Positions 1-8,807 of a stretch of DNA of 64,000 bases are shown here, piece by piece. Each line of letters begins with the position of its first letter. Within the stretch, counting starts at the first letter, position 1. Position numbers and translations under genes: made by a program. The DNA comes from Diplonema japonicum (lineage: Eukaryota; Euglenozoa; Diplonemea; Diplonemida; Diplonemidae). The notes under the pieces were generated by a model. That model saw nothing but the letters and a program-made list of their open reading frames with translations, made no database searches and was not told the DNA's origin. Where the stretch lies: NCBI GenBank assembly GCA_964019335.1, contig OZ025698.1:62001-126000 (forward strand). The letters run 5' to 3'.

Positions 1-252
1 CTTATAGCTTTCTTAGTGTCTAAACAACCTTTCCTGTGACAGTATTGTAGATATCGCAGTCACAGCAATGACAATAGGGTGCTCTACTTACTAGCTACTA
101 TCTGAGCTGGGGTCCCACGTTGTTCCGAGGTTCCAAAGATAATAGGGCTTCCGTAGTGAAGAAATTTCTGAAAAGCGAGATTAAAAAAAAAAAAAAAAAA
201 AACTCGATAAAATTTCAGTGTGCATGGGGGTGCTCACTGTTCAGGTAGAAAT
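1..252. other. Non-coding flank of LINE G
   Basis: No gene seen. The stretch contains a run of about 20 A at roughly 183-202 and otherwise mixed sequence. It lies on the 3' side of the minus-strand LINE. A minus-strand poly(A) tail would appear here as a T-run on the plus strand, and none is present, so the true 3' end of that LINE is unclear. Confidence 0.5.
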
Positions 253-3200
253 TCACACTAATCGGTCACCGTTCTGCGGTTGCTGTCTGGTGCCTGCGGT
301 GGCTGTTTGTCGCGATGAGATGGACGGCATCTGGGCGAGAAACATTGCTTGGAGTCGTAGGTAGGGGGGGGTTTGGCTCGAGGAGAAGAGTGGTCTCCTG
401 TCGTAGCCGTGTGCCGTCGGGCCCCCAAGATGTCGAAGGGTATGCACCCTTGATTTGGCGTTGGCGGGGAAGGCTGACCTTCCACAGCGTGCTGAGCATT
501 TCTGGATGCGACCCAAGATGTATCGCATCCTTGCGGCCTTCTCCGTGAGCAGGTCTTGATCGTCGAGGGGACCTATGAGTGACCGGCGGGTGGTCTGCTC
601 ATAGTCTATGGCGAGTTCCATTGTAGTGACGGAAGTTTTCTTCTTACCATCGTACCATCGTAGGCCTCTTAGCCACTTGAGGACGTTCTTCAGATGAAAG
701 GTCAGGACCGCGCCTGACGCCCCGTTCGCCTTCAGCAACGCTTCCGTCGGAACATCATGTTGCCTCCCTGTCGTTACCTCATCCCAAGGGTTGGAGGTGA
801 GCACTCTCTTGCTTTTTTCCGCTGCTCTGGCGTCACGGACCGTCACTACTTTCAGGAGGTATTGTTGCACCATCCTGGCACGTTCTTTCCCTGCTTTGTC
901 GGCTCCTCTTGGGACTATCCCGTGAAGGGCTGTGGCAGCTGGGAGGCCTTCTCGCTTCACCTCTGCGTATTGCTCGCTTTCCAACACACTCCTTGCCGGC
1001 TCGCACTCCCACAGTGCATGCTCCGTCATGCTGGTCGTTGTCTGGGACCGGTGGTCGCAAACGTCACACGCTAATGCTGGGTTTTCCACACCAGGGCCAT
1101 CCAATTTTCTCCCCCACACCCTCGGGTGAGTCGTGAACACTGCACCACTAATGATGCGCCGCAACCTAAAGGACACCAACGGTCTCCGGGCCTGGAGCTT
1201 TTTCCACCAATAGTTCGTGGACGGGCGCGCCCCTGCCTCCATCCCCACGAAGGTTGATCTCTTCTCGATCAGCCTCTTCGCAACTGCCGGTCTGATGGCT
1301 TGCCTCACTTTGTGAGCCACCGCTGTATCTCCGTGCAGGTCGGCCACAAAGGACCATCCCTTCCCCAGAAAGGGGAGCCATCTGTTCCGCAGGACTCCAA
1401 TCGGACCCATCACCTCATCGTCATCACGGTCCTGGTATAGACCAATGATCTCACCAACACGCTGCCGCAAACGCGGAGAGGCCAGGCTCTCCCGGACCAA
1501 GCTGTTTATCGTTCCGTAGATGACCTTCGACAGCGGATGTGCCGTATGCCCTGGCAGCAGAACGTTCAGTACAGACACGGGGTTTCCCTTCCCGAACTGG
1601 GGGCCCCACAGGGAGACCACTGCCGCTGTACACTTCTTCAGCTGGTCGTCCGAGGGTGCCGCATACGTTGCTCCGTACAGACACGACGGTAGCACAGTGC
1701 TCGTCAACATCGTCGACTTGTTCTCAAACCCTAGTGGCAAAGCTCCGAGACGGGTCAGGCGTCCCTCCGCTGCGTCCAGCTTGTCCAGCCTGTGATTCCC
1801 ATCCATGCTCAGGTTCACGCCAAGTGATTTGATCTCCCTAGTTACCTTGAACGAGGAACCGGTGCATACTAAACTAGGGCCGATCTCGTTTTTCGTCGAG
1901 AATCCCTGCGACTTCTTTCCGTTGAGGCGCATCTCTGTCCGGTCCCCGAACTCGATCACCTTGTTGGTCGCCCTTGTCAGGACCTCCGCTAAACGCGCCA
2001 GGAGGTACACGTCATCCGCGTACGAAAGTGACCAAGCTCCTGGTACTTCCGTCATCACGCACTTCACCATCACCGACACCAAGGCGTTCACCATGATTAC
2101 CGAGATGGGGCACCCTTGCAGGATACCATTCGTCACTCGGAACTCTGAGCCAACACCTGTCGGGAAACGGAATCGCCGCTTCAGGTTCGCATACATAGCT
2201 TTCAAGGGGGTCAGTATCCGCTCGTGCAAACCGAGATCTTGCATCAGGCCAAAAGCTATCTGCTGTGGGACTCTGTCGAAGCACTTGACAAAATCCAACG
2301 CAATGCCGTTGAGAGGGGTGCCTGTCAACAGCGCCTCTTCGAGCTGTGTACTGAGCTCCATCAGAATGCTATCCGTGCCTCTCTTCGGTCTGAAACCATG
2401 CTGAGAGTCGTCGATCCACTTCTCTTGCCACAGCGTGATGTCACGCAGCCTCGCACATGCCCACAGCCGATAGACCGCGCTCGTGACTGTGATCGGCCGA
2501 TGGTTCAGAGGAGTCCTCTCGCCACCCTTCGGGATCAACGTCACCAGCGCTGTCAGGAGTGCTTTCGGCCACTTCCCTGTCGTCTCGACTGCGTTGAACA
2601 GCTCGGCCCAAGCATCCAGCAGTACTACCGGCATGGCACGCAGTTCCGCCATCCTCCATCCATCCACCCCTGGAGCCGTTCTCGTTGACTTCTTGGCCAA
2701 CACCGCCCTCAGATCCTCTCCTGTAAGTGGTCGAAGTTCCATCTTCTGCGACACGATGTACTCCCTGTACCTCGTTCTAAAGGCGTTGTACTGCGGCTCT
2801 CCTCGATCCCCACCGTACAGCTGAAAAATAGGGTCCCACTCCTTGTGCATCATCTTGTCCATCTCTTCAAGATCTGCCGTGAGAACCCCGTCGCCTTCCA
2901 CTGCCTGCGTTGCTGATGCCGTTGTGCCCTTCACGAAGGCGGTCACCCTCTTCCGTTCCTCCTTGAAGTGGGTGTTGATCCTCTCTTCATACTTCCTTTC
3001 ACGCTCGACCCTCGCGTCCTTTGCGATCACTCGCGCCAGAGCGGACAGGTCGTCGTCTAGGCGTTGAAGTTTGATGATAATCGTTTCAAAATTGTCCTTC
3101 ATCAGACCCACCTCGCATCTCGGAAGCTGCGGGAGCTTCGCTAGCACCTTTATAGCATTCGCCCAAGTCCTCAGCAGCTGCTCCGGCATGTTGCTTGCTA

Positions 3201-4245
3201 GTCCCCTGTCGAGCAGATCTTGGACTCCCGCAAGGATGTGCGAGACTTTCCGCTTCACCTCGGCGATGCACTTCTGCCAGCCCACTGCCGCACCTGTCGC
3301 CTCAACCACAGATTTCGCCGACAGGCACTTCTCCTTTGGTTGTCGCGCCACGCTTCTCCCGACGTAGGCCCTCCGTCTCACCGCTGGCAGGTCCCCGATG
3401 CAGCATTCCTCCGAAACGCACGCTAACGTACTATACGCATCGTCAATGTCGCCGTCGCCCAGCTTCTGCGCAAATCCCCCGACCTGTAGCAGCTCAGCAA
3501 CTCGGTCACCATCAGCAGCTTCCATCGGCAACTCCCTCGGGACGAAGTATTTCCTCGTCATGCACTTGAGGGCCGGGATCCGGAGCTGGATTGAGAGGCA
3601 GCGGTGCTCGTTGGTGTAGACTGCGTCGTGTACCCACACCTTCTGTAGGCCTGCCGCCGCGATCGGGTTCAGCAGAACGTAGTCGATACGCGTCTTCGTG
3701 TTGGTGGCCTGCCTGGCAAAGGTGTGGCATGGTTCCACGCCATCCCTCTCGGCTTGCAGCATAGCAGCATCCACCCAATCGCTCCCCACCGCCTGTTGTA
3801 GCACTCCCGACTGTGACACCGCGGTGTTGAAATCGCCTGCCACGATGATCGGTACGTCACCGAGGACGCATCTCATCTTGTTCAGGACCTTATCCAGCAG
3901 AGCCTCCCGCTGGTGCTTGCCGTGACCGCCCGAGTGACAGTAGACTACGATCAGGTGTAACCACATATCTCGACCATCTAGGTTGATCATCGAGTGTACC
4001 CACCTGTTGTCGTCAGCTCTTCCTGCCGTATCTTTTACCAGAGCAGGTCGGCGTCGCTGCACCAGCAGACCCACCCCGCCCCTCTTCGCCTTATCAGGAG
4101 ACGCGAGTCCATCGACCACGATGCCTGGTTGCGGGCTCCCCCACAACGCGCGATACCTACCGTCGTCCTCGACGTGTCTCCCAACCATCTCCTGACCGTG
4201 CTCCGTCAGCTTCACTTCCTGCAGGCATGTCACGTCGCTCCCCAA
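253..4245 (-). CDS. LINE G ORF2, 5'-truncated: endonuclease + reverse transcriptase, no RNase H
   Basis: An open frame of 1330 codons with no ATG at its start; it begins inside the endonuclease domain (first codon TTG next to an A/T tract). Apurinic-like endonuclease motifs are visible (CLQE, AGDFN, RIDYVLLN, NEHR) over about residues 1-220. The reverse transcriptase follows, with motif A DFVKCFD, motif B NGILQGCP and catalytic YADD near residue 740. A Cys/His knuckle (CDVC...H...C) lies near 1140. Unlike the other LINEs here it has no RNase H domain (no TDGS or DSQS/DSLS motifs), and the QGCP box differs from the PQGT/PQGS of the others, so it is a separate LINE lineage. The last 80 or so residues look unlike protein and may follow a frameshift. 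It acts, or acted, by target-primed reverse transcription of its own RNA. The missing N-terminus makes this copy inactive. Confidence 0.85.
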   Translation of the reverse strand: MGSDVTCLQEVKLTEHGQEMVGRHVEDDGRYRALWGSPQPGIVVDGLASPDKAKRGGVGLLVQRRRPALVKDTAGRADDNRWVHSMINLDGRDMWLHLIVVYCHSGGHGKHQREALLDKVLNKMRCVLGDVPIIVAGDFNTAVSQSGVLQQAVGSDWVDAAMLQAERDGVEPCHTFARQATNTKTRIDYVLLNPIAAAGLQKVWVHDAVYTNEHRCLSIQLRIPALKCMTRKYFVPRELPMEAADGDRVAELLQVGGFAQKLGDGDIDDAYSTLACVSEECCIGDLPAVRRRAYVGRSVARQPKEKCLSAKSVVEATGAAVGWQKCIAEVKRKVSHILAGVQDLLDRGLASNMPEQLLRTWANAIKVLAKLPQLPRCEVGLMKDNFETIIIKLQRLDDDLSALARVIAKDARVERERKYEERINTHFKEERKRVTAFVKGTTASATQAVEGDGVLTADLEEMDKMMHKEWDPIFQLYGGDRGEPQYNAFRTRYREYIVSQKMELRPLTGEDLRAVLAKKSTRTAPGVDGWRMAELRAMPVVLLDAWAELFNAVETTGKWPKALLTALVTLIPKGGERTPLNHRPITVTSAVYRLWACARLRDITLWQEKWIDDSQHGFRPKRGTDSILMELSTQLEEALLTGTPLNGIALDFVKCFDRVPQQIAFGLMQDLGLHERILTPLKAMYANLKRRFRFPTGVGSEFRVTNGILQGCPISVIMVNALVSVMVKCVMTEVPGAWSLSYADDVYLLARLAEVLTRATNKVIEFGDRTEMRLNGKKSQGFSTKNEIGPSLVCTGSSFKVTREIKSLGVNLSMDGNHRLDKLDAAEGRLTRLGALPLGFENKSTMLTSTVLPSCLYGATYAAPSDDQLKKCTAAVVSLWGPQFGKGNPVSVLNVLLPGHTAHPLSKVIYGTINSLVRESLASPRLRQRVGEIIGLYQDRDDDEVMGPIGVLRNRWLPFLGKGWSFVADLHGDTAVAHKVRQAIRPAVAKRLIEKRSTFVGMEAGARPSTNYWWKKLQARRPLVSFRLRRIISGAVFTTHPRVWGRKLDGPGVENPALACDVCDHRSQTTTSMTEHALWECEPARSVLESEQYAEVKREGLPAATALHGIVPRGADKAGKERARMVQQYLLKVVTVRDARAAEKSKRVLTSNPWDEVTTGRQHDVPTEALLKANGASGAVLTFHLKNVLKWLRGLRWYDGKKKTSVTTMELAIDYEQTTRRSLIGPLDDQDLLTEKAARMRYILGRIQKCSARCGRSAFPANAKSRVHTLRHLGGPTAHGYDRRPLFSSSQTPPYLRLQAMFLAQMPSISSRQTATAGTRQQPQNGDRLV

Positions 4246-5048
4246 AAAAAAAAAGAAAAGAAAAAAGAAAGAGAGAACGCCAAAGAAACATTATCACATT
4301 GACGCCCCTTGAGGGGGAAGAGGGCGAAGGATAAAAAGAAGAGGAAAAAAGAGAAAAAAAAAGAAATACGGTTTTGTGTACATACTTTACCACCTAAGAG
4401 AAACAGGGGGTATATACCAGCGCGCACAGACAGCTCACTGTGGGCTGATGATGCCGCTCTGTGGTCTTAGGAGGAGTAAAGAAAAGAAAAAAGATAGACC
4501 GAAACAAAAAGCTTTTTCATTTCTAGAGCGGCCTTTAACGCAAAGTTAGCAACGGTTTGGTGCTTGCTATGTTGCAGCCCTGGGAAGAAAATAAAAGCTG
4601 GTGCCCCCCCCCAAAAAGCATTATAAGAAGGCCTGCAGAGAAGGTTAATCTTTAATCAATGAGAATCTTTTAAAAAAATAAGAAGCGAGAAGAAGGGCGA
4701 ACCGTTGTTTTTTGAATCCTTTTCTGGCAATCCTCTTAAAGCTGTTGGGGGGGGGGGGGGGGTGGAATAATAGAGCTTAATAGAAGGCTAGGTGTAAAAA
4801 AAAAAATAAAAGCTGCTGGACAGGTCATTTCCCCTTACCCCAGCAAAAAAAAACTAGTTTGGCGCTCCATTTGTTTGTGCGCACGAGCGGAATTTTACCT
4901 AATAAAATAGCTCATTACGCTGCCATCAACTAGTTTTTAGTCTCGACAACAATATTGTTAAAAAGAAAAGAAAAGAAAAAAAAGAAAAAAAAAAAAGAAA
5001 AAAAAAAAAAACATAACTCTCGTGCAGAGCGACACACTCCTCCCCATC
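4246..5048. other. Intergenic, low-complexity A-rich and G-run DNA
   Basis: No coding region recognised. It holds A-rich tracts (4240-4370, 4960-5012) and a run of about 16 G near 4747-4762. The A-rich block at 4240-4280 abuts the truncated 5' end of LINE G, as at other LINE junctions in this window. The right edge carries the 3' UTR of the Rab gene. Confidence 0.5.
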
Positions 5049-5769
5049 TCAACATTTATTACATCTACTCCTGCGCGGTTTCTGTGGCATGTCGATGAGC
5101 TTCTACGGTATTTTTTTTCTTCTTTATATAAAATTAAAAAAAAGGGGGGGTACCCTTAAGGGAACCCTTCTCCCCCTTACATACCACAGTTCCCGACTCG
5201 TTCATAGGGGACAGAGGCATGTTGGTGTCATTGGAGATAATCTGCCTTGTGAGCTTCTCGAAGGCGGGTTTTACGTTCCGGTTCTGGAGAGCAGAGGAGG
5301 CGTACCAAGCGAGGAAGCCGTTCTCGGCACAGAAGGTATCCATTTCCTCTTTGGAGAGGTGGAGGGGACCGAGGTCTGTCTTATTGGCCAGCAGTACGCA
5401 GGGGATGGGGGACCCGTCGGGGAGATGCACTTTATTGTCGACATCGCGCTTCCACTTCGTCACTGCCTCGAAGGTCTTCTTGTCGGTGACATCGAAGACA
5501 ATGACAGCCCCCACGGCAGCCTGGTAGTAGACTCTCGTCATCTGTGTGAACTTCTCCTGTCCAGCGATGTCCCACATCTGCAGCAACACTCTTGTACCCG
5601 CCCCGTAGTCCAGCTGCTTCAAAGCAAAGTCCACCCCCAAGGTCGGCTTCGTCCCTAGATGGAAGATGTTATGGACGTACCTGCGTATCACGCACGTCTT
5701 GCCTGTGCACCCGTCACCTACCACCAGCACCTTGTACTGGCAGTTTATTTCGCTGCTCAGGGCGGGCAT
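5049..5769 (-). CDS. Rab32/Rab38-like small GTPase (two exons)
   Basis: Membrane-traffic GTPase. The sequence shows the P-loop GDGCTGKT, switch I with T.GVDFALK, switch II WDIAGQE, the NKTD base-recognition motif and a final SSA box. The IAGQE of switch II in place of the usual TAGQE, together with GVDFALK, is typical of the Rab32/38 group, which serves lysosome-related organelles and mitochondria-associated traffic. I start at the ATG of MPALSSE (5769); an in-frame ATG at 5835 would add 22 residues just after a T-rich tract. Read without splicing, the frame runs into a homopolymer and loses the prenylation site. Removing a GTATGT...TAG intron (5103-5184) gives a basic tail ending CNKC-stop, a plausible geranylgeranylation site, and a protein of 212 residues, normal for a Rab. 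The gene sits in a minus-strand run of four host genes. The function assignment comes from the family; the splice is my inference. Confidence 0.88.
5103..5184 (-). other. 82-nt GT-AG intron in the Rab gene
   Basis: On the minus strand the boundaries read GTG|GTATGTAAG and TACCGTAG|AAG. Splicing is phase 0 and joins the GTPase body to 17 codons ending in CNKC and TGA. The intron contains a C7T8 run. Confidence 0.75.
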
Positions 5770-6163
5770 GCGTTCTTTCTTATTTTCGTGTTGTAAGTGT
5801 AATGCTTTCGTTTTAGTGGCATAGTCCGGAAACATTATAAAAAAAAAAAAAAGAAAACTCGATCTTTTAACATCAAGTTGACACAAAGTCATTCAAAAAA
5901 GAAGAAGAAAAAAAGGGGGGGGTAAGAATGAACACAAAAAAGAGAGAAATGGAATGGGGGGGGGGGGGTGTATTGGGGAAAGGCACCAAAGAACGGTGCC
6001 CTAAGCTGGTGGTATGAGCTCGCTCCATGAAAATGTCAACACCTTTCTTTTTCTACCAAATACAAAGTTGTGCCGGAGGGTCATTGTTGACTTATTCTTC
6101 GGACGAGCTCAAACAAGAATTTATATAATTTCTTTTTCTCTTTCTCTTTTCTTCTTTTATCCT
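5770..6163. other. Intergenic between Rab and ankyrin genes
   Basis: Contains T/A tracts just upstream of the Rab start, a G-run of about 13 near 5957-5969 and pyrimidine-rich DNA at 6120-6160. No further gene seen. Confidence 0.5.
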
Positions 6164-6885
6164 TTAAACTAGCAATTCAACAATAGCCGCATGCCCTTTC
6201 GTTTGGGCGTAGTCCAGAGCTGTTTGACCTATGTGGTGTGTTTCCTCTCTACCCATCCCCTTCACATACCAAACCGGTTTTTTACTCCGGGGTCGGCCTT
6301 GTAATCCAAGAGCACTGCGGCAGCTTCCCTCTTGTTGTAGTAAGCTGCGTGGAGGAGTGCTGTGTGGCTGTTGTAACCTTCTGGTTGGTCATCGACACAG
6401 ACAACGCCGCTTTCCAACATTGCGACAAGGCACAACACGAGGTCGCGGCAGGAAGCCAGCAGGAAGAGCTCAGCCATCACCTGCCTGTCGCCGCACAAGC
6501 CTGCGTCGGACATAGCACTGATCACCTCACTGAGCTTCTTGTCAGCCTCGGAGTGCTGGATGTCGGTGACAGTGTGTAGCCGACGCATCGTCCCCACCAA
6601 CTCTTCGGGGCCCTTCTCCCGCCATGAAAGCTCCGCAAGTTTTGCAAACGCCATGTGCCGTTTGCTAATAACTACCTGTACTTCGCTCCCATCTTGAAAC
6701 GGGTGGTCGCCCACAAAATCACTTTCGTTCAGCACCACCCCGTCAAACTTCAGAGAAAAACAAGCCGCGTCTATACCAAGAGCCTTCGCGACCCGCGCCA
6801 TTAGCGCCAGCATCGTCTGACCTGCATCAGCTTCCACATGATGTAACTCTGACCAGGGCTGCTTGCAAAACAGTGACACAGCCAT
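6164..6885 (-). CDS. Ubiquitin-like / ankyrin-repeat protein (two exons)
   Basis: The predicted protein has 226 residues after splicing. Residues 1-75 look like a ubiquitin-like beta-grasp domain (initial hydrophobic strand, SLKFDGVVLNESDF, final VQVVIS). A helical middle part follows, and from about residue 165 there is an ankyrin repeat (HTALLHAAYYNKREAAAVLL). Without splicing the frame stops in the middle of an ankyrin repeat, at FGM. Removing a 41-nt intron (6229-6269) continues it as QTALDYAQTKGHAAIVELL and a stop, which is a textbook ankyrin repeat, so the splice is well supported by the protein family. The partner is unknown; such proteins usually act as cytosolic adaptors. It lies between the Rab and cyclase genes in the same orientation. 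Confidence 0.8.
6229..6269 (-). other. 41-nt GT-AG intron
   Basis: The minus-strand boundaries are TTTG|GTATGTGAAG and CACATAG|GTCAAAC. The intron splits a Gly codon after its first base and restores an ankyrin repeat. It shares GTATGT at the 5' site and TAG at the 3' site with the Rab intron. Confidence 0.8.
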
Positions 6886-7075
6886 TGTTCTTCCTGAATA
6901 TTTAAAGGATATGAGAAAGCGTTAGAATATCTTAATTAATCCGGTGATTCCCATATGGTCGCGTTTTCCAATTGCCTCGAGGTCAGGCGTGTTCGGACCA
7001 TGGTGCCCAAAGGGGTTAAAAAGCTCCGGACTCAGATAGTTACAAAAGAATATTGCCATGTACATAACTGATGCT

Positions 7076-8515
7076 TCAGTGACCTTGGGCGATTCTCCTC
7101 ACGCGCCTCTCTAGGGACAGGGGCAACAATTGTGTGACCACTACTTCAGAATCGAACCCACGGAGTCGAAGCGAGTTCCTGCTGGCCACAATAGCGTCAG
7201 GCAGATGTCCTACAGTCTGCATCACTTCATTCGTCACAGCGACAGCTCCACACGCACAGACACTCTCCACTCTAGCTGCTTTGTTCACAGTGGGCCCGAA
7301 GAAATCATTCCTACCCACCAACTGGTTCATCTCTACCTGTACCATACCACAGTGCATCCCGATACGAAGAGGCATTCCGTCCAGACCATCCTCGCCGCTG
7401 CTGTTCACTACATCAACGAATCTCTCCTCCCATGTGGTCTCCGTAAGCATCTCCAGTAAATGCAGCCCGAACCCTACGCCCTCCGTCGCACGTTCGAAAG
7501 CCAGCATGAAAGCATCACCGATTGTCTTCACCTCGTAGCCATTGAACAGAGAGTAACACTCTCGTACCAACCTGTTGTGCAGTCTAAGACCATCTCGCAT
7601 TGCTTCAGCGTCCCCTTCCCACAGTCTACCTGAATGCACAATGTCCGTAAAGAGTATTGTCCTTAAACAATTGCGGGGGAGGGAGGGCACAGTCAGAATC
7701 TCCTGCCTCGAAATGAAATCAGGCAAGAAAGGCCGGTACGACTGTAGGCCGGAGAGAAGCCTATGGAAACTCTCAAGGAGCGGGGCAGGAAGTGCACAGT
7801 CAGGAGCTTCCATCACGTCCCGTGCAGCATCGAGATCGTAGGCAGAGAAGGAGAAAGCAACATGAGCAGCAGCTCCGAGCGCATCACTAGCCTGATAGTT
7901 CTCCCTGCTGACTCGGTGCTTCGTGCAGAAGAACGTAAGGACGAGGAAGGCTACCTGCGTGACAAGCAAAATGGCGGAAGAAAAAGGGTCTCGAGTGCAC
8001 GGCAGGGCCGTGCACCTTGCCTCCTGACGGCGTTCCTCTTGCGAGGGTAGAAAGGAAAGATCGAAGACTCCAAGGCGGAACCAGCCTTCCACTGCCAGCA
8101 CAACGAGCCACAGCAGGAGCAGAGCAACTAAGTTCCGTGTAATTCTGTCCCCCATATCCACTACAAGACACACATCTATGAGTGCAAAGTACCCAGGCCA
8201 AAGAATAGACCTTCCAAACACCGCCTGCTCGTAGTCAAGAAGGATCAAAGCGGCAGCATAGCCGTACATAGCGCTTTCCACCGCCCACCCTCGCAACTCG
8301 CGCTCTAATATGACTTGCATCACGGAGAGGACTCCGGCCCCAACCCCAATCCCACTACCGCTCACAACGAGCGCAGAAGTAGGGTTCCTCATGAGCTGCA
8401 GCGAAAACAGCACCACGGCAGCTATCCCAGCAGACAGCATCACCTTCTTCTGCAACAGCACGAATGAAGTGTCCCAAGACTCCATCGGGAGGCACCGCCC
8501 CAGAGATGCGAGCAT
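7076..8515 (-). CDS. Class III adenylate cyclase, multi-pass membrane protein
   Basis: Makes cAMP from ATP. The protein has 479 residues. About six hydrophobic segments fill residues 20-220, and one cyclase domain follows from about 285. Catalytic residues are visible: the metal aspartates in FTDIV (about residue 291) and TIGDAFM, the adenine-selecting Lys in EVKTIGD and Asp in NDFFG, and the transition-state Asn and Arg in VNKAARVE. The Lys/Asp pair favours adenylate over guanylate cyclase. With only one catalytic domain it should work as a homodimer. The order of six membrane segments then one domain is half of the animal 12-TM plan. The start is the first ATG of the frame; the stop is TGA. 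No signal peptide or large ectodomain is seen. Confidence 0.87.
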   Translation of the reverse strand: MLASLGRCLPMESWDTSFVLLQKKVMLSAGIAAVVLFSLQLMRNPTSALVVSGSGIGVGAGVLSVMQVILERELRGWAVESAMYGYAAALILLDYEQAVFGRSILWPGYFALIDVCLVVDMGDRITRNLVALLLLWLVVLAVEGWFRLGVFDLSFLPSQEERRQEARCTALPCTRDPFSSAILLVTQVAFLVLTFFCTKHRVSRENYQASDALGAAAHVAFSFSAYDLDAARDVMEAPDCALPAPLLESFHRLLSGLQSYRPFLPDFISRQEILTVPSLPRNCLRTILFTDIVHSGRLWEGDAEAMRDGLRLHNRLVRECYSLFNGYEVKTIGDAFMLAFERATEGVGFGLHLLEMLTETTWEERFVDVVNSSGEDGLDGMPLRIGMHCGMVQVEMNQLVGRNDFFGPTVNKAARVESVCACGAVAVTNEVMQTVGHLPDAIVASRNSLRLRGFDSEVVVTQLLPLSLERRVRRIAQGH

Positions 8516-8807
8516 GTTTCAATATTTATCGACTGAAACCCGAACTAACGCCCTTGTGTTATGCTGGGTACAAGAAGAAAAAAAAAGAGGGGGAAGCAGT
8601 TCCCAGAAGTTAAAAACATGTTTGTAAGTACGAACGTTGTGAAAGTTGCTCAATGGAAGATGCTCATGAACCACTGGTAAGAGCAAAACATGAAAAAAGA
8701 GCCCTGCTCCTCTCGTACTCCATCGTCAAGAGACTGATTGATTCACGTGAACGCTATATCGCAAGGAGCGGCAGAGATACAAAAGTTCGTGAGTATAACA
8801 ATGGGGG

